NCBI RefSeq assembly: GCF_009659535.1
Contig: NZ_VJZZ01000017.1
Location: 1-64,000, forward strand
Direction: 5' to 3'
Length of the DNA: 64,000 nucleotides
Origin: Aggregicoccus sp. 17bor-14
GTDB lineage: Bacteria; Myxococcota; Myxococcia; Myxococcales; Myxococcaceae
Of this stretch, positions 7,232 through 16,234 are shown one piece after another. The first letter of the stretch is position 1, and every line of letters begins with the position of its first letter. The notes under the pieces were generated by a model. It did not search any database, was not told where the DNA came from, and worked only from the letters and a program-made list of their open reading frames with translations. The translations under genes were made by a program, and so were the position numbers.

Positions 7232-9337
7232 ATGCTGAGGAAGTTGCTGGGGGCAGGGGCGGTGCTGACGGTGTTGCTCGCGGGTTGCCGCGAGCCGCTG
7301 AGTGCCTGCAGCTCGCAGGAGGACTGCGACCAGGGGCAGACCTGCGATCCCAAGGCGAAGCTGTGCGTCGTGGTGGAGACGCCCGATGGGCTCGCATGCG
7401 AGACCGCCTGTGGTCAGTTCGAAGCCTGCAAGGACGCCGCGTGCACGGCGCGTTTCTCCGGATACTCGTTCGTCCTTCCACGCGAGAACGGCGGTGTGAA
7501 GAGCGGTGACGTGACGCTGAAGGTGCAGCTGGTGAAGCGCACGGACATCGTCGCCGAGCCCCACTATCCGGACAGCATCAACTTCACCATCACGCCGAAG
7601 AGCGGTGCGGCGGCGAGCAGTGGCACGCTTGCGCACCAGGGTCAGGGGCTCTACGCCGGCGTGTGGAAGGCGCCTGACGGAACCTCGAGCGACAAGTTCG
7701 ACCTCGAGGTGCGCAGCGAGGCCCTCGCGGTTCCCGGCAAGACGACGTTCAGCCTCGACAACACGCCCCCTAGCTTCACGGTTGCTGTGACCACGCCGCT
7801 TCCGGGGCCGAACGTCGGTCAAACGATCTACGTAGACCCCGCTCCGCAGGGCCCTTACTACCGCCGCGATCAGGTCGTCACCGTGACCATCGCCTCCGAT
7901 GAGGCGATTGACGAGAGCACCGTGCGTCTGACCGTGACGGGCATTGGTTCGGGAACGCAGATCGACCCGCTGACTGTGACCAACGCTGGCTCCGCTTGCG
8001 GCAAGGCCTACTGCGGCGAAGTCCAGGTGGACCTGTCCAAGCCGCCGATGAATGACTTCCGCGGCTCGTTCGGCTTGGTTGCGAGCGGAAACGATGCGGC
8101 TGGCAACCCGGGCACGAAGCCCGGCTCGATCAAGGTCACGCGATGGAAGTGGCGTAGGGCGACAACCTCCGTTGGATCTGTTGAAGCCTCGCCCGCAGTG
8201 GGTGCTACTGGCCTTATCTACGTAGGCTCAAACCTCGCTGGCAGCGATGGCCAATTTGTTGCCGTCCGGCCCGACGGCACAGAGGCGTGGAGCGCGCGAG
8301 GTGGCTCTATTCGCGCGAGCCCAGCGGTAGGTGAAACGGCATCCTCCAGCGAACGCGTCTATGTTGCCCAGAAGGTAGGAACGAAGTCGGCGGCTGGGTA
8401 CTTCAACAGCACGTCGAACTCCTTCGTCGAGGTGTGCCAGCACTCGGAGGCGGGGGTTTCCGTTGAAGCCAGCCTTGCGTTTACCAAGGCAGTCCCCGGC
8501 ACAACTTCGGAAACCGTTTACGGCTCCTATCGAGGGTGGAATGGCGGGACTCTCTTCGCGATCCGGCCCGAAGCCGCTAACACGTGTCCCACGAAGGGCG
8601 GTGTCGGCGACGTAATTTATCCGAGCAATATGGTGGTCTTCGGCGACTCAGTGGCATTTGCCGAGGCAGCGGGAACTCTCAAAACTCGCAGCCTAGACGC
8701 TGTCGGCGACTGGGGCTCGACGGGCTTGCTGAAGGCTGTGCCTCTTAAGGCGACGTCTTTGGCTCTAGCTGGAACTCAGTTCTGGGGAGGGAGCAATGAC
8801 GGCAGCGCCAGTAAGGTCTACACGGTTGGTACTAGCGAGGCGGCGACGCCAGTACTCACAGCTGCGAGCGATGCCGCATGGAATGTGAGTGTTGGCACAA
8901 GCGGGACTGCAATCATCGGGCTGGCGGAAAAGAAGCTGCTTCGTCTATCGGCAGCTGGAGTTGCTGAACAGCCAGTCGTAGTCGACCCCGATGTTTTCAA
9001 GGGCGCTCCTGTCTGGGGGGAAGACGGGGTTGTCCATGTCGCGAGTTCTACGACGGGAGAGGTGCAGGCTCGGTTTGGTAGCAGCATCGTCTGGCACCTG
9101 ACCGCACCCGATGGCGACGTCTTTGAGGCCTCGATGAACCTCGACTGCAGCCGTAACGCCGCAGGTGAGGTCGTCAAGGGCGCTCCCGGGGTTCTTTACG
9201 CCGCCAGTGCTTCGGGCAATCTCTACGCGCTGATTACCGACAGCCGCGGGCTGGATCCCAATTCACCCTGGCCCAAGTACCAGCACGACTCCCGGAACAC
9301 GGGCAACCCAGCTACCCCCGTCACCAACTGCAAGTAG
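7232..9337 (+). CDS. PQQ-like beta-propeller lipoprotein
   Basis: A 701-aa lipoprotein with signal peptide and lipobox L-L-A-G-C near residues 15-19. A Cys-rich segment (about 20-75: C-S-S-Q-E-D-C-D-Q-G-Q-T-C) follows, then Ig-like beta domains to about 310. The C-terminal half has repeated strands of the PQQ-like propeller type and ends with W-P-K-Y-Q-H-D-S-R-N-T-G-N, a motif common at the end of such propellers. A scaffold or ligand-binding role at the cell surface is inferred. Third-position GC drops clearly in the C-terminal half: bases 8581-8640 are 55 percent GC by direct count. Confidence 0.8.
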   Translation: MLRKLLGAGAVLTVLLAGCREPLSACSSQEDCDQGQTCDPKAKLCVVVETPDGLACETACGQFEACKDAACTARFSGYSFVLPRENGGVKSGDVTLKVQLVKRTDIVAEPHYPDSINFTITPKSGAAASSGTLAHQGQGLYAGVWKAPDGTSSDKFDLEVRSEALAVPGKTTFSLDNTPPSFTVAVTTPLPGPNVGQTIYVDPAPQGPYYRRDQVVTVTIASDEAIDESTVRLTVTGIGSGTQIDPLTVTNAGSACGKAYCGEVQVDLSKPPMNDFRGSFGLVASGNDAAGNPGTKPGSIKVTRWKWRRATTSVGSVEASPAVGATGLIYVGSNLAGSDGQFVAVRPDGTEAWSARGGSIRASPAVGETASSSERVYVAQKVGTKSAAGYFNSTSNSFVEVCQHSEAGVSVEASLAFTKAVPGTTSETVYGSYRGWNGGTLFAIRPEAANTCPTKGGVGDVIYPSNMVVFGDSVAFAEAAGTLKTRSLDAVGDWGSTGLLKAVPLKATSLALAGTQFWGGSNDGSASKVYTVGTSEAATPVLTAASDAAWNVSVGTSGTAIIGLAEKKLLRLSAAGVAEQPVVVDPDVFKGAPVWGEDGVVHVASSTTGEVQARFGSSIVWHLTAPDGDVFEASMNLDCSRNAAGEVVKGAPGVLYAASASGNLYALITDSRGLDPNSPWPKYQHDSRNTGNPATPVTNCK

Positions 9338-9344
9338 CCGTAAT

Positions 9345-9380
9345 CCCTCACCCTAGCCCTCTCCCAGAGGGAGAGGGGAC
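9345..9380 (-). repeat. Dispersed stem-loop repeat, copy 4 (inverted orientation)
   Basis: CCCTCACCCTAG leads into a perfect 9-bp stem, CCCTCTCCC at 9357-9365 and GGGAGAGGG at 9369-9377 with loop AGA, followed by GGAC. It begins seven bases after the stop of the beta-propeller lipoprotein gene and may act as its terminator, although no T-run follows. Confidence 0.85.
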
Positions 9381-9442
9381 ACGCCCTGCTGCCCTCCAGG
9401 CGGCGGGGCGTTTTCGTTCGTGGCAGCCCTGACAGCCTCGAC

Positions 9443-9483
9443 TTGCACCAGAGACATCCTGTGCCTATTCTTTCCCAAGAAAG
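9443..9483 (+). promoter_or_regulatory. Promoter and probable autoregulatory site of the Xre/RES pair
   Basis: A sigma70-like promoter can be read directly: TTGCAC at 9443-9448, a 17-base spacer and TATTCT at 9466-9471. The -10 end overlaps a short inverted repeat, CTTTC-CCAA-GAAAG at 9470-9483, close to the antitoxin ATG at 9492. A repressor bound there would block the promoter, as is usual for antitoxin autoregulation. That function is inferred. Confidence 0.6.
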
Positions 9484-9491
9484 GGCACCCC

Positions 9492-9866
9492 ATGTCCTCC
9501 CCGCAGCTGGTCGAACAGGCAGATGCCGAGGCCGTCCTGGCGAAGGCCTCGCTCCGCGCCGCGGAGCGCCTCGGCCTCAACCAGGGCTCCCTCGCGGAGA
9601 TCCTCGGGGTCAGCCCGGCCTCCGTCTCACGCATGGCCCAGGGCCAGTCCGTGGACCTCCGGGGCAAGGGGCGCGAGTGCGCGCTCTTCCTGGTCCGCAT
9701 CTTCCGCAGCCTCGATGCGCTGATGGGCGGCGACTCCGCGAAGGCGAGCGCCTGGTTCCATGCGAATAATCGCCACCTGCATGGCGTACCGGCGGAGCTG
9801 GTGCGGAGCATCGGGGGGCTGACGCGTGTCGCAGAGTATCTGGACGCAATGCGGGGGACCCACTAA
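9492..9866 (+). CDS. Xre-type antitoxin with MbcA/ParS/Xre domain
   Basis: A 124-aa protein with a helix-turn-helix near residues 25-55 (L-N-Q-G-S-L-A-E-I-L-G-V-S-P-A-S-V-S-R-M) and a C-terminal DUF2384-like domain. That domain contains A-W-F-H-A-N-N near residue 86, H-G-V-P-A-E-L-V and a final A-E-Y-L-D helix. This is the standard antitoxin of RES-type toxins: it binds the toxin and represses the shared promoter. The ATG at 9492 is supported by an AAGGG ribosome-binding site and the promoter directly upstream. The toxin gene overlaps its 3-prime end by 41 bases. Confidence 0.9.
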   Translation: MSSPQLVEQADAEAVLAKASLRAAERLGLNQGSLAEILGVSPASVSRMAQGQSVDLRGKGRECALFLVRIFRSLDALMGGDSAKASAWFHANNRHLHGVPAELVRSIGGLTRVAEYLDAMRGTH

Positions 9867-10593
9867 CTGCCGGCCGCTGCAGCTGCGCGTCTGGCGCACC
9901 GTCGAGGCGCAGCACGAGAGCGCCACCCGCAAGCTCGTGGACTCCGACGCGGAGCAGCTCCTGCTCGAGCAATTGCTCGAAGAAGTGAAGCCTCCCGTCC
10001 CCGGCAGCCACCGCTTCCGCGCGGGCCCGCTGCACTACCTGCTCTTCACCCCGTTCCGCTACCCGCCGCTGCGGGGCGGCTCGCGCTTCGGCACCCGCCT
10101 CGAGGCGAGCCTCTTCTACGCCTCCGAGCTGCTGCCCACCTCGCTCGCCGAGGTCGCCTACTACCGGCTCGTCTTCCTCGACGGCACGGACGCGGCGATC
10201 GACTTCCTCCAGACCGCGCACACCTGCTTCGACGTGGACCTCGACGCCGAGCGCGCCGTGGACCTCACCGAGCCCCCCTTCGACGCCTTCGAGGCGCGCA
10301 TCTCCTCCCCCACGCAGTACGCGGACGCGCAGCAACTGGGCCGCGAGATGCGCGAAGCCGGAGTCGAGGCCTGCGTCTTCGTCTCCGCCCGGGCGAAGGA
10401 CCGCGCCCGCAACGTGGGCCTCTTCGAGCCCTGCTTCGCCACCTCCCGCCCGCGCACCCTGCAGGGCTGGAGCTGCTACGCCACCCGCAAGCGCGTGGAG
10501 TTCACCCGCAGCAACACCTTCACCCCCACCTCGCACGCCTTCCTGCGCGCGCACTTCGAGGTGGAGGGCGTACTCCCCACGCCCGCCCTCTGA
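9826..10593 (+). CDS. RES-domain toxin
   Basis: A 255-aa protein with the RES family pattern: R-V-W-R-T near residue 21, H-R-F-R-A-G, the G-G-S-R-F-G-T segment near 84-90, S-L-F-Y-A-S near 95-100, and E-V-A-Y-Y-R near 109-114. Characterised RES toxins degrade NAD+, which stops growth. It is longer than many RES proteins because of an N-terminal extension. The GTG start at 9826 gives a 41-base overlap with the antitoxin, suggesting translational coupling; a later start would still leave the domain intact. The order antitoxin then toxin is typical. Confidence 0.88.
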   Translation: MSQSIWTQCGGPTNCRPLQLRVWRTVEAQHESATRKLVDSDAEQLLLEQLLEEVKPPVPGSHRFRAGPLHYLLFTPFRYPPLRGGSRFGTRLEASLFYASELLPTSLAEVAYYRLVFLDGTDAAIDFLQTAHTCFDVDLDAERAVDLTEPPFDAFEARISSPTQYADAQQLGREMREAGVEACVFVSARAKDRARNVGLFEPCFATSRPRTLQGWSCYATRKRVEFTRSNTFTPTSHAFLRAHFEVEGVLPTPAL

Positions 10594-10661
10594 CGGCCGC
10601 CTGCCAGGCACTGTGGCCGTGATTGAAGGCCCCCGGCCTTCCTGCTACGGACTCTCCCGCC

Positions 10662-13556
10662 ATGAGTGACGAGAGCGCCGCCGCCCAGAAGGACTACAAG
10701 GACACCGTCAACCTGCCCAAGACCGAGTTCCCGATGAAGGGGAACCTCGCGAACCTCGAGCCGAAGATGCTCGCCTGGTGGGCAGAGCGGGGCATCTGGG
10801 GAAAGATTCTCGAGAAGAACGCGAAGGGGCCCAAGTTCGTCTTCCACGACGGGCCCCCGTACGCCAACGGCCACCTGCACGCCGGGCACGCGCTCAACAA
10901 GGTCCTCAAGGACATCGTGGTGAAGTACCGCAACATGTCCGGCCAGCTGTGTGACTTCGTGCCCGGCTGGGACACGCACGGCCTGCCCATCGAGCAGGCG
11001 GTGGAGAAGCGGCTCAAGGACAAGAAGATCGACAAGCGCACGCTGGGGCGCGACGAGTTCCTCGAGAAGTGCCGCGTCTACGCGCTCGAGTTCATCGACA
11101 TCCAGCGCTCCGAGTTCCAGCGCATGGGCGTGTTCGCGTCCTGGGACAAGCCCTACGTCACGCTCGACTTCGCCTACGAGGCGCAGGAGATCCGCGAGCT
11201 CGCCACCTTCGCGCGCCGCGACAAGCTCTACCGCCGCAAGAAGCCCGTGTACTGGTGCCTCACCGACCAGACCGCGCTCGCCGAGGCCGAGGTCGAGTAC
11301 GAGGACCACGAGAGCCCCAGCGTCTACGTGGCCTTCGACAGCACGAAGGACCTCGGGGACAAGGTGCCCGCGCTCAAGGGGAAGAAGGTCTCCTTCGTCA
11401 TCTGGACCACCACGCCGTGGACCCTGCCGGCGAACCTCGCCATCGCGCTCAACGCGTCCTTCGAGTACGTGTTCTACGCGCTCGGCGAGCGCGTGGTGAT
11501 GGTGGCCAAGGACCTGCTGCCGCGCTTCCTCTCCGAGGTGAAGCCGGACGAGCTCGCGGTGAAGGACGTGAAGCTGCAGGGCGGCGACGTGCAGACCGCG
11601 GCGCTCGCGGACCCCTCGCGCGTGCTCGGCTACGCGACGGGCGAGGAGCTCGAGGGGCTCGAGTACCAGCACCCCTTCTACGCGCGCACCGGCAAGCTCA
11701 TCCTCGGCGAGCACGTGACGCTGGAGGCCGGCACCGGCCTCGTGCACACGGCGCCCGGCCACGGCCAGGAGGACTACGAGGTCGGCCTCAAGTACGGGCT
11801 CGACATCTACAACCCCCTCAAGCAGGACGGCCGCTACGACGACACCGTGGGCCCCGAGCTCGCGGGCAAGAAGGTGTTCGAGGCGAACCCCATCGTCATC
11901 CAGACGCTGGTGGACCGGGGCGCGCTGCTCAACGCGCCCACCGACCGCGTGAAGCACAGCTACCCGCACTGCTGGCGCTGCCGCAACCCGGTCATCCTCA
12001 GCGCGACGTACCAGTGGTTCATCAGCCTGGACAAGGACGGCTTCCGGCAGAAGGTGCTGGAAGAGGTCGACAAGGTGAAGTGGGTGCCGGCGTGGGGCCA
12101 CAGCCGCATCCGCGGCATGCTGGAGAACCGCCCGGACTGGACCATCAGCCGCCAGCGGACCTGGGGCGTCCCCATCCCCATCGCGTACTGCCAGGGCTGC
12201 GAGCACCCGGTCATCTCGGGGCAGCTGATGGAGCGCGTGGCGGACGCGGTGGAGAAGAGTGGCGCGGGCATCTGGTACAGCACGCCGGTCGAGGCCTTCC
12301 TCGGCCAGGGCTACCAGTGCGAGAAGTGCGGCAAGACGAGCTTCCGCCGCGAGACGGACATCCTCGACGTGTGGTTCGACTCGGCTTGCTCCTTCGCGGC
12401 CGTGGCGGCCCGTCGCCCCACCATGGGCGTGCCGGTGGACCTGTACCTCGAGGGCAGCGACCAGCACCGCGGCTGGTTCCACTCCACGATGCTGGTGGGC
12501 GTGGGCACGCGCGACCACTCGCCCTACAAGACCTGCCTCACCCACGGCTTCGTGGTGGATGGCGCGGGCGAGAAGATGTCCAAGAGCCGCGGCAACGTGG
12601 TGCTGCCGGAGAAGATCATCACCCAGTACGGCGCCGAGGTCATGCGCCTGTGGGTGGCGGCGAGCGACTACCGCAACGACGTGCGGCTCTCGGACCAGAT
12701 CCTCAAGGGCCTCAGCGAGGGCTACCGGAAGATCCGCAACACGCTGCGCTACGCGCTGAGCAACCTCTACGACTACGACCCCGCGACGAACGCGGTGCCG
12801 GCCGCGGAGCTGCTGCCGCTGGACCGCTGGGCGCGCGGCCGCCTCGCGGACCTGGTGCAGAAGGTGCGCGCGGCCTACGAGGCCTACGAGTTCCACCTCG
12901 TGTACCAGGCGGTGGTGGACTTCTGCGCGGGCGACCTCTCGGCGCTCTACTTCGACATCCTCAAGGACCGGCTCTACACGCTGAAGGCGGACGGCCGCTC
13001 GCGCCGCAGCGCGCAGACGGTGCTGCACGAGGTGGCGGTGACGCTGCTGCAGCTGCTCGCGCCGGTGATGAGCTTCACCGCGGAGGAGGCCTGGCAGCAG
13101 CTGCCCGGTCACAAGGAGGAGAGCATCTTCCTCTCCGGCTTCCCCGAGGTGCGCCACGGCGCGACGGACGCGGGGCTCGCGGACACGTACGCGAAGCTCT
13201 TCGCGGTGCGCAGCGAGGTGCAGGGCCTGCTCGAGGCCGCGCGCCGCGACAAACTCATCGGCTCGTCGCTCGAGGCGCGCATCGTGCTGAGCGCGCAGGG
13301 TGAGACGCGCGCGTTCCTCGAGCGCCACCTCGCGGAGCTGCCCGGGCTCTTCATCGTGAGCCAGGTGCAGCTTGCGGACAGCAAGGGCGAGAAGGCCCAC
13401 GCGCTCTCGCTCGCTCAGACCTTCGGGGACGCCGTGCAGGTGAGCGCCGAGGTGCTGCCTGCACTCGGCGAGAAGTGCCCGCGCTGCTGGATGTACCAGA
13501 CCGAGGTGGGGCATGGCGGCGACGTGTGCAACAAGTGCCGCGAGGCGCTGGGCTAG
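10662..13556 (+). CDS. ileS: Isoleucyl-tRNA synthetase
   Basis: A 964-aa class I aminoacyl-tRNA synthetase that charges tRNA-Ile in the cytoplasm. The HIGH-type motif is P-Y-A-N-G-H-L-H-A-G-H-A near residues 65-76. The CP1 editing domain contains W-T-T-T-P-W-T-L-P-A-N, the K-M-S-K-S loop is followed by R-G-N, and the C-terminal zinc module reads C-P-R-C-W-M with a second C-N-K-C pair. The length is close to the E. coli enzyme (938 aa). The ATG at 10662 lies a few codons before the conserved start region. The signal peptidase gene follows without spacing. Confidence 0.98.
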   Translation: MSDESAAAQKDYKDTVNLPKTEFPMKGNLANLEPKMLAWWAERGIWGKILEKNAKGPKFVFHDGPPYANGHLHAGHALNKVLKDIVVKYRNMSGQLCDFVPGWDTHGLPIEQAVEKRLKDKKIDKRTLGRDEFLEKCRVYALEFIDIQRSEFQRMGVFASWDKPYVTLDFAYEAQEIRELATFARRDKLYRRKKPVYWCLTDQTALAEAEVEYEDHESPSVYVAFDSTKDLGDKVPALKGKKVSFVIWTTTPWTLPANLAIALNASFEYVFYALGERVVMVAKDLLPRFLSEVKPDELAVKDVKLQGGDVQTAALADPSRVLGYATGEELEGLEYQHPFYARTGKLILGEHVTLEAGTGLVHTAPGHGQEDYEVGLKYGLDIYNPLKQDGRYDDTVGPELAGKKVFEANPIVIQTLVDRGALLNAPTDRVKHSYPHCWRCRNPVILSATYQWFISLDKDGFRQKVLEEVDKVKWVPAWGHSRIRGMLENRPDWTISRQRTWGVPIPIAYCQGCEHPVISGQLMERVADAVEKSGAGIWYSTPVEAFLGQGYQCEKCGKTSFRRETDILDVWFDSACSFAAVAARRPTMGVPVDLYLEGSDQHRGWFHSTMLVGVGTRDHSPYKTCLTHGFVVDGAGEKMSKSRGNVVLPEKIITQYGAEVMRLWVAASDYRNDVRLSDQILKGLSEGYRKIRNTLRYALSNLYDYDPATNAVPAAELLPLDRWARGRLADLVQKVRAAYEAYEFHLVYQAVVDFCAGDLSALYFDILKDRLYTLKADGRSRRSAQTVLHEVAVTLLQLLAPVMSFTAEEAWQQLPGHKEESIFLSGFPEVRHGATDAGLADTYAKLFAVRSEVQGLLEAARRDKLIGSSLEARIVLSAQGETRAFLERHLAELPGLFIVSQVQLADSKGEKAHALSLAQTFGDAVQVSAEVLPALGEKCPRCWMYQTEVGHGGDVCNKCREALG

Positions 13557-14543
13557 GTGGAGGTCGCCGAGGCCACGGAGACTACAGAGGCGCCGCTCTC
13601 CCGGGGGCGCCGCCTCGCCGTGGTCCTGGGCACGCTCCTGTGCCCCGCCGGGACGGGGCAGCTCTTGCTCGGACGGCCCCGCCGCGCAGTGAGCTGGACG
13701 TTGGCGCTGCTGGTGGTGAACCTGTCGCTGCTGTGGACGGGGGTGCCGGGCCTCGCGCTGGTCTTCGCGGTCGGCCTGCTGTCGATGCTCGACGTCGCGC
13801 GCCTGCTGCGTGGGCCCCAGCGCTGGGTCCCACCGCTGCGTTGGGTGCTGCCCGCGTTCCTCGCCTGGATGGTGCTGAACTATGGCGCGCGGGCGTACGT
13901 GCGCTACGGCCTCGTCGAGCCCTGGAAGGTGCCCGCCGGCTCCATGGAGCCCGCGCTGCGTGTCGGCGACCACTTCATCTCGGACCACCGGGTCGGCGGC
14001 GAGAGGCCACCGCTCGCGGGGCTGCTGTTCCCGGGGCGGCAACCCGAGCGCGGGGAGGTCATCGTCTTCCGCCATCCCGGGAACCCGAGCCAGGACTTGC
14101 TCAAGCGCGTGGTAGCGCTGCCTGGCGAAGTGGTCGCGCTCGATGCCGATGGGCTGCGCATCGACGGCCAGCCCGCTCGAGGAGAGAGCCTGGGGGCATG
14201 TGAGGAGACGCTCGCGGAGACAGTGGAAGACGCGGACTGCGAGCTGTACGAGGAGACGCTCGGGACGCACCACTACCGCGTGGCCTACTTCTTCCCGTCC
14301 GCAACTGGCGCGCGCCTGTCCTCCGCGAACTGCCCGGTCGGGACCGAGCCCGCGGATGGTGGCTGTCGGGTGCTCCCAGCGCACGTGTTCGTGCTCGGCG
14401 ACAACCGGGACAACAGCTTCGACTCGCGCCACCTGGGTGCGGTGCCGCTGGCGAACGTGAAGGCCGCGGCGCGTTACATCCACTTCTCCATGGGACAGGA
14501 CTGGGCGGTGAGGTGGGAGCGCATCGGCACGCAGGTGAACTGA
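13557..14543 (+). CDS. lepB: Signal peptidase I
   Basis: A 328-aa type I leader peptidase that removes signal peptides from exported proteins at the inner membrane. The catalytic Ser is S129 in P-A-G-S-M-E-P-A-L and the general-base Lys is K183 in L-L-K-R-V-V-A-L-P-G-E. The conserved box G-D-N-R-D-N-S-F-D-S-R lies near residue 281. The N-terminus has extra hydrophobic segments (about 20-115) before the catalytic domain. A Cys-containing insertion precedes the last box. The GTG start follows the ileS stop with no gap, so the two are probably translationally coupled. Confidence 0.95.
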   Translation: MEVAEATETTEAPLSRGRRLAVVLGTLLCPAGTGQLLLGRPRRAVSWTLALLVVNLSLLWTGVPGLALVFAVGLLSMLDVARLLRGPQRWVPPLRWVLPAFLAWMVLNYGARAYVRYGLVEPWKVPAGSMEPALRVGDHFISDHRVGGERPPLAGLLFPGRQPERGEVIVFRHPGNPSQDLLKRVVALPGEVVALDADGLRIDGQPARGESLGACEETLAETVEDADCELYEETLGTHHYRVAYFFPSATGARLSSANCPVGTEPADGGCRVLPAHVFVLGDNRDNSFDSRHLGAVPLANVKAAARYIHFSMGQDWAVRWERIGTQVN

Positions 14544-14590
14544 GTTGCCCATAGGCTCTCAACGAGTCCCCTCGCCGCGCAGGAAGCCGC

Positions 14591-15163
14591 ATGCCCCAGA
14601 GTCTCAGCTTGATCATGCCGCCCGAAGCGAGCCCGGAGCGGCTCGTCTCCTGCCTGCCGGACTCGCTGCGCTCATTTCTGACCTCTGGAGAATCGGACGT
14701 CGAAGGGTTCCAGCTACACGGGCCGGAGTACGACTGGTACGTGGAGCACCAGGACGCACCCGTCTCCGCTGGCGTAGGCCTGCGCAGACCGGGTGACGGG
14801 TACGTCCTCCCTCTCGGTCCGTCGAGCGCGGCAGAGCTGCAGCGGATGAGACGTGGCTCGCATATCTGGTACGTCCATGTCAGCGAGGCCAGCGAGCCCG
14901 AGCTGAGAGCCATCGCCGTCGAGGAGTACCAGGAGCACGAGGCGCTTCCTCCTGAGCTGCGCGCTTCGCTCGAGAGTTGCCACTTCTACGCCTGCAACTT
15001 CAGCGATGTGAATGTCGTGCGCTGGGTCCTGCTCGAGCTGTTTCCAGTGCTTCCGTTCGAGCTCCGCAGCCTCTGGGTGCATGACGACTACGGCCGCTTG
15101 CTCCGTGGGGATACCTTCCTCGCGCAGCTCCGCTCCGAGCAGTGGGACTGGCGCCACGCCTGA
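14591..15163 (+). CDS. Protein of unknown function
   Basis: A 190-aa acidic protein without signal peptide or membrane segment; I do not recognise the family. It is rich in Glu and aromatic residues (several W-Y and W-V pairs) and ends with W-D-W-R-H-A. An AGGAAG ribosome-binding site precedes the ATG. It follows lepB by 47 bases on the same strand and may be co-transcribed. The codon pattern is that of its neighbours, which supports a real gene. Confidence 0.7.
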   Translation: MPQSLSLIMPPEASPERLVSCLPDSLRSFLTSGESDVEGFQLHGPEYDWYVEHQDAPVSAGVGLRRPGDGYVLPLGPSSAAELQRMRRGSHIWYVHVSEASEPELRAIAVEEYQEHEALPPELRASLESCHFYACNFSDVNVVRWVLLELFPVLPFELRSLWVHDDYGRLLRGDTFLAQLRSEQWDWRHA

Positions 15164-15235
15164 CCCAAGGTCCCATGGCTGGCATCCCGTGACGCCGTTA
15201 GCCCCGAGCTGAACCCAGCTCAGGAGCGGTGGCAC

Positions 15236-16081
15236 ATGATCCTCGTCACGGGAGCGACTGGAACCATCGGTGGAGAGGTGGCACGGCAGCTGATAGCGGC
15301 AGGCGTCCGGCCGCGGCTGCTCGTGCGAGACCCGAAGAAGGCCCGCGAGTTCGAGGGCAAGGCGGAGCGGGTCCAGGGAGACCTCGCGAAGCCGGAGTCG
15401 CTCGATGCGGCCTTCAAGGGCGTGGAGAAGCTCTTCCTGGTGAGCGCGGGCGTGGACGGCCGCACGCTGGAGAAGAACGCCGCGGCGGCGGCGAAGCGCG
15501 CGGGCGTGAAGCACATCGTGAAGCTCTCGGTCATCGGGGCGGACCAGCCCGAGCTCGTCTTCTCGAAGTGGCATGCGGAGATGGAGCGCGCGGTGCGCGA
15601 CTCGGGAGCCGCGTGGACCTTCCTGCGGCCCGGCAACTTCATGTCCAACGCGCTCTTCTGGGTGCAGAGCATCAAGGACCAGGGGGCCATCTACGAGCCC
15701 ACGGGGCAGGGGCGCTACGCCTCCATCGACCCTGCGGACATCGGCGCCGTCGCCGTGAAGGCGCTCACGCAGAAGGGCCACGAGGGGCAGGCCTACACGA
15801 TGACCGGCCCCGAGTCGCTCAGCGTGGGGCAGGTGGCCGAGAAGCTCTCGCGCGCGCTGGGCAAGCCGGTGAAGCACGTGGACGTGCCGCCCGAGGCCGC
15901 GCGCGAGGCGATGCTCAAGGCCGGGATGCCCGCGCCCTACGTGGAGGCGCTGCTGGACCTCTCCGCCTTCCTCAAGGCCGGCAAGGCGGACGTCGTTCTA
16001 CCCACGGTGGAGCAGCTGCTCGGGCGCAAGGCGGGCACCTTCGACGACTGGGCGAAGCGAAACGCGGCGGCGTTCCGCTAG
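15236..16081 (+). CDS. NAD(P)-binding NmrA-like oxidoreductase
   Basis: A 281-aa atypical short-chain dehydrogenase. The N-terminal Rossmann motif is V-T-G-A-T-G-T-I-G-G (residues 4-13), followed by a basic R-D-P-K-K segment that suggests NADP preference. Later regions fit the NmrA/quinone-oxidoreductase-2 group: K-L-S-V-I-G-A near residue 97, W-T-F-L-R-P-G-N-F near 128, and Y-A-S-I-D-P-A-D-I-G near 161. Such proteins act as NADPH-dependent reductases or redox-sensing regulators. A clear AGGAG site lies ahead of the ATG. Confidence 0.85.
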   Translation: MILVTGATGTIGGEVARQLIAAGVRPRLLVRDPKKAREFEGKAERVQGDLAKPESLDAAFKGVEKLFLVSAGVDGRTLEKNAAAAAKRAGVKHIVKLSVIGADQPELVFSKWHAEMERAVRDSGAAWTFLRPGNFMSNALFWVQSIKDQGAIYEPTGQGRYASIDPADIGAVAVKALTQKGHEGQAYTMTGPESLSVGQVAEKLSRALGKPVKHVDVPPEAAREAMLKAGMPAPYVEALLDLSAFLKAGKADVVLPTVEQLLGRKAGTFDDWAKRNAAAFR

Positions 16082-16100
16082 CCGGACACTTTGATCCACG

Positions 16101-16123
16101 CGCCGTCCGGCTCCCGGACGGCG
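16101..16123. terminator. GC-rich hairpin after the NmrA-like gene
   Basis: A perfect 10-bp inverted repeat, CGCCGTCCGG and CCGGACGGCG with a CTC loop, begins 20 bases after the stop of the oxidoreductase gene. There is no T-run, so it is a candidate terminator or mRNA 3-prime stabiliser rather than a classical intrinsic terminator. Confidence 0.55.
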
Positions 16124-16234
16124 TGTCTCGCGCCGCTGACGGGAGGGGCGCGCGCAAGTGCCTGATGTGACACGGGACGCGTCCCGGCACTGCGGCTGCA
16201 CTGAGCCTCGGGTCCACCCGAACCGAGGTTCCCC

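Noticed and set aside
10594-10661. T-box or other tRNA-sensing leader before ileS
   Set aside because: The gap is only 68 bases and shows no T-box sequence or specifier stem; such leaders are mostly found in Firmicutes.
10476-14552. Minus-strand open frame of 1358 codons
   Set aside because: It is the antisense of ileS and lepB, whose motifs prove the plus strand is coding.
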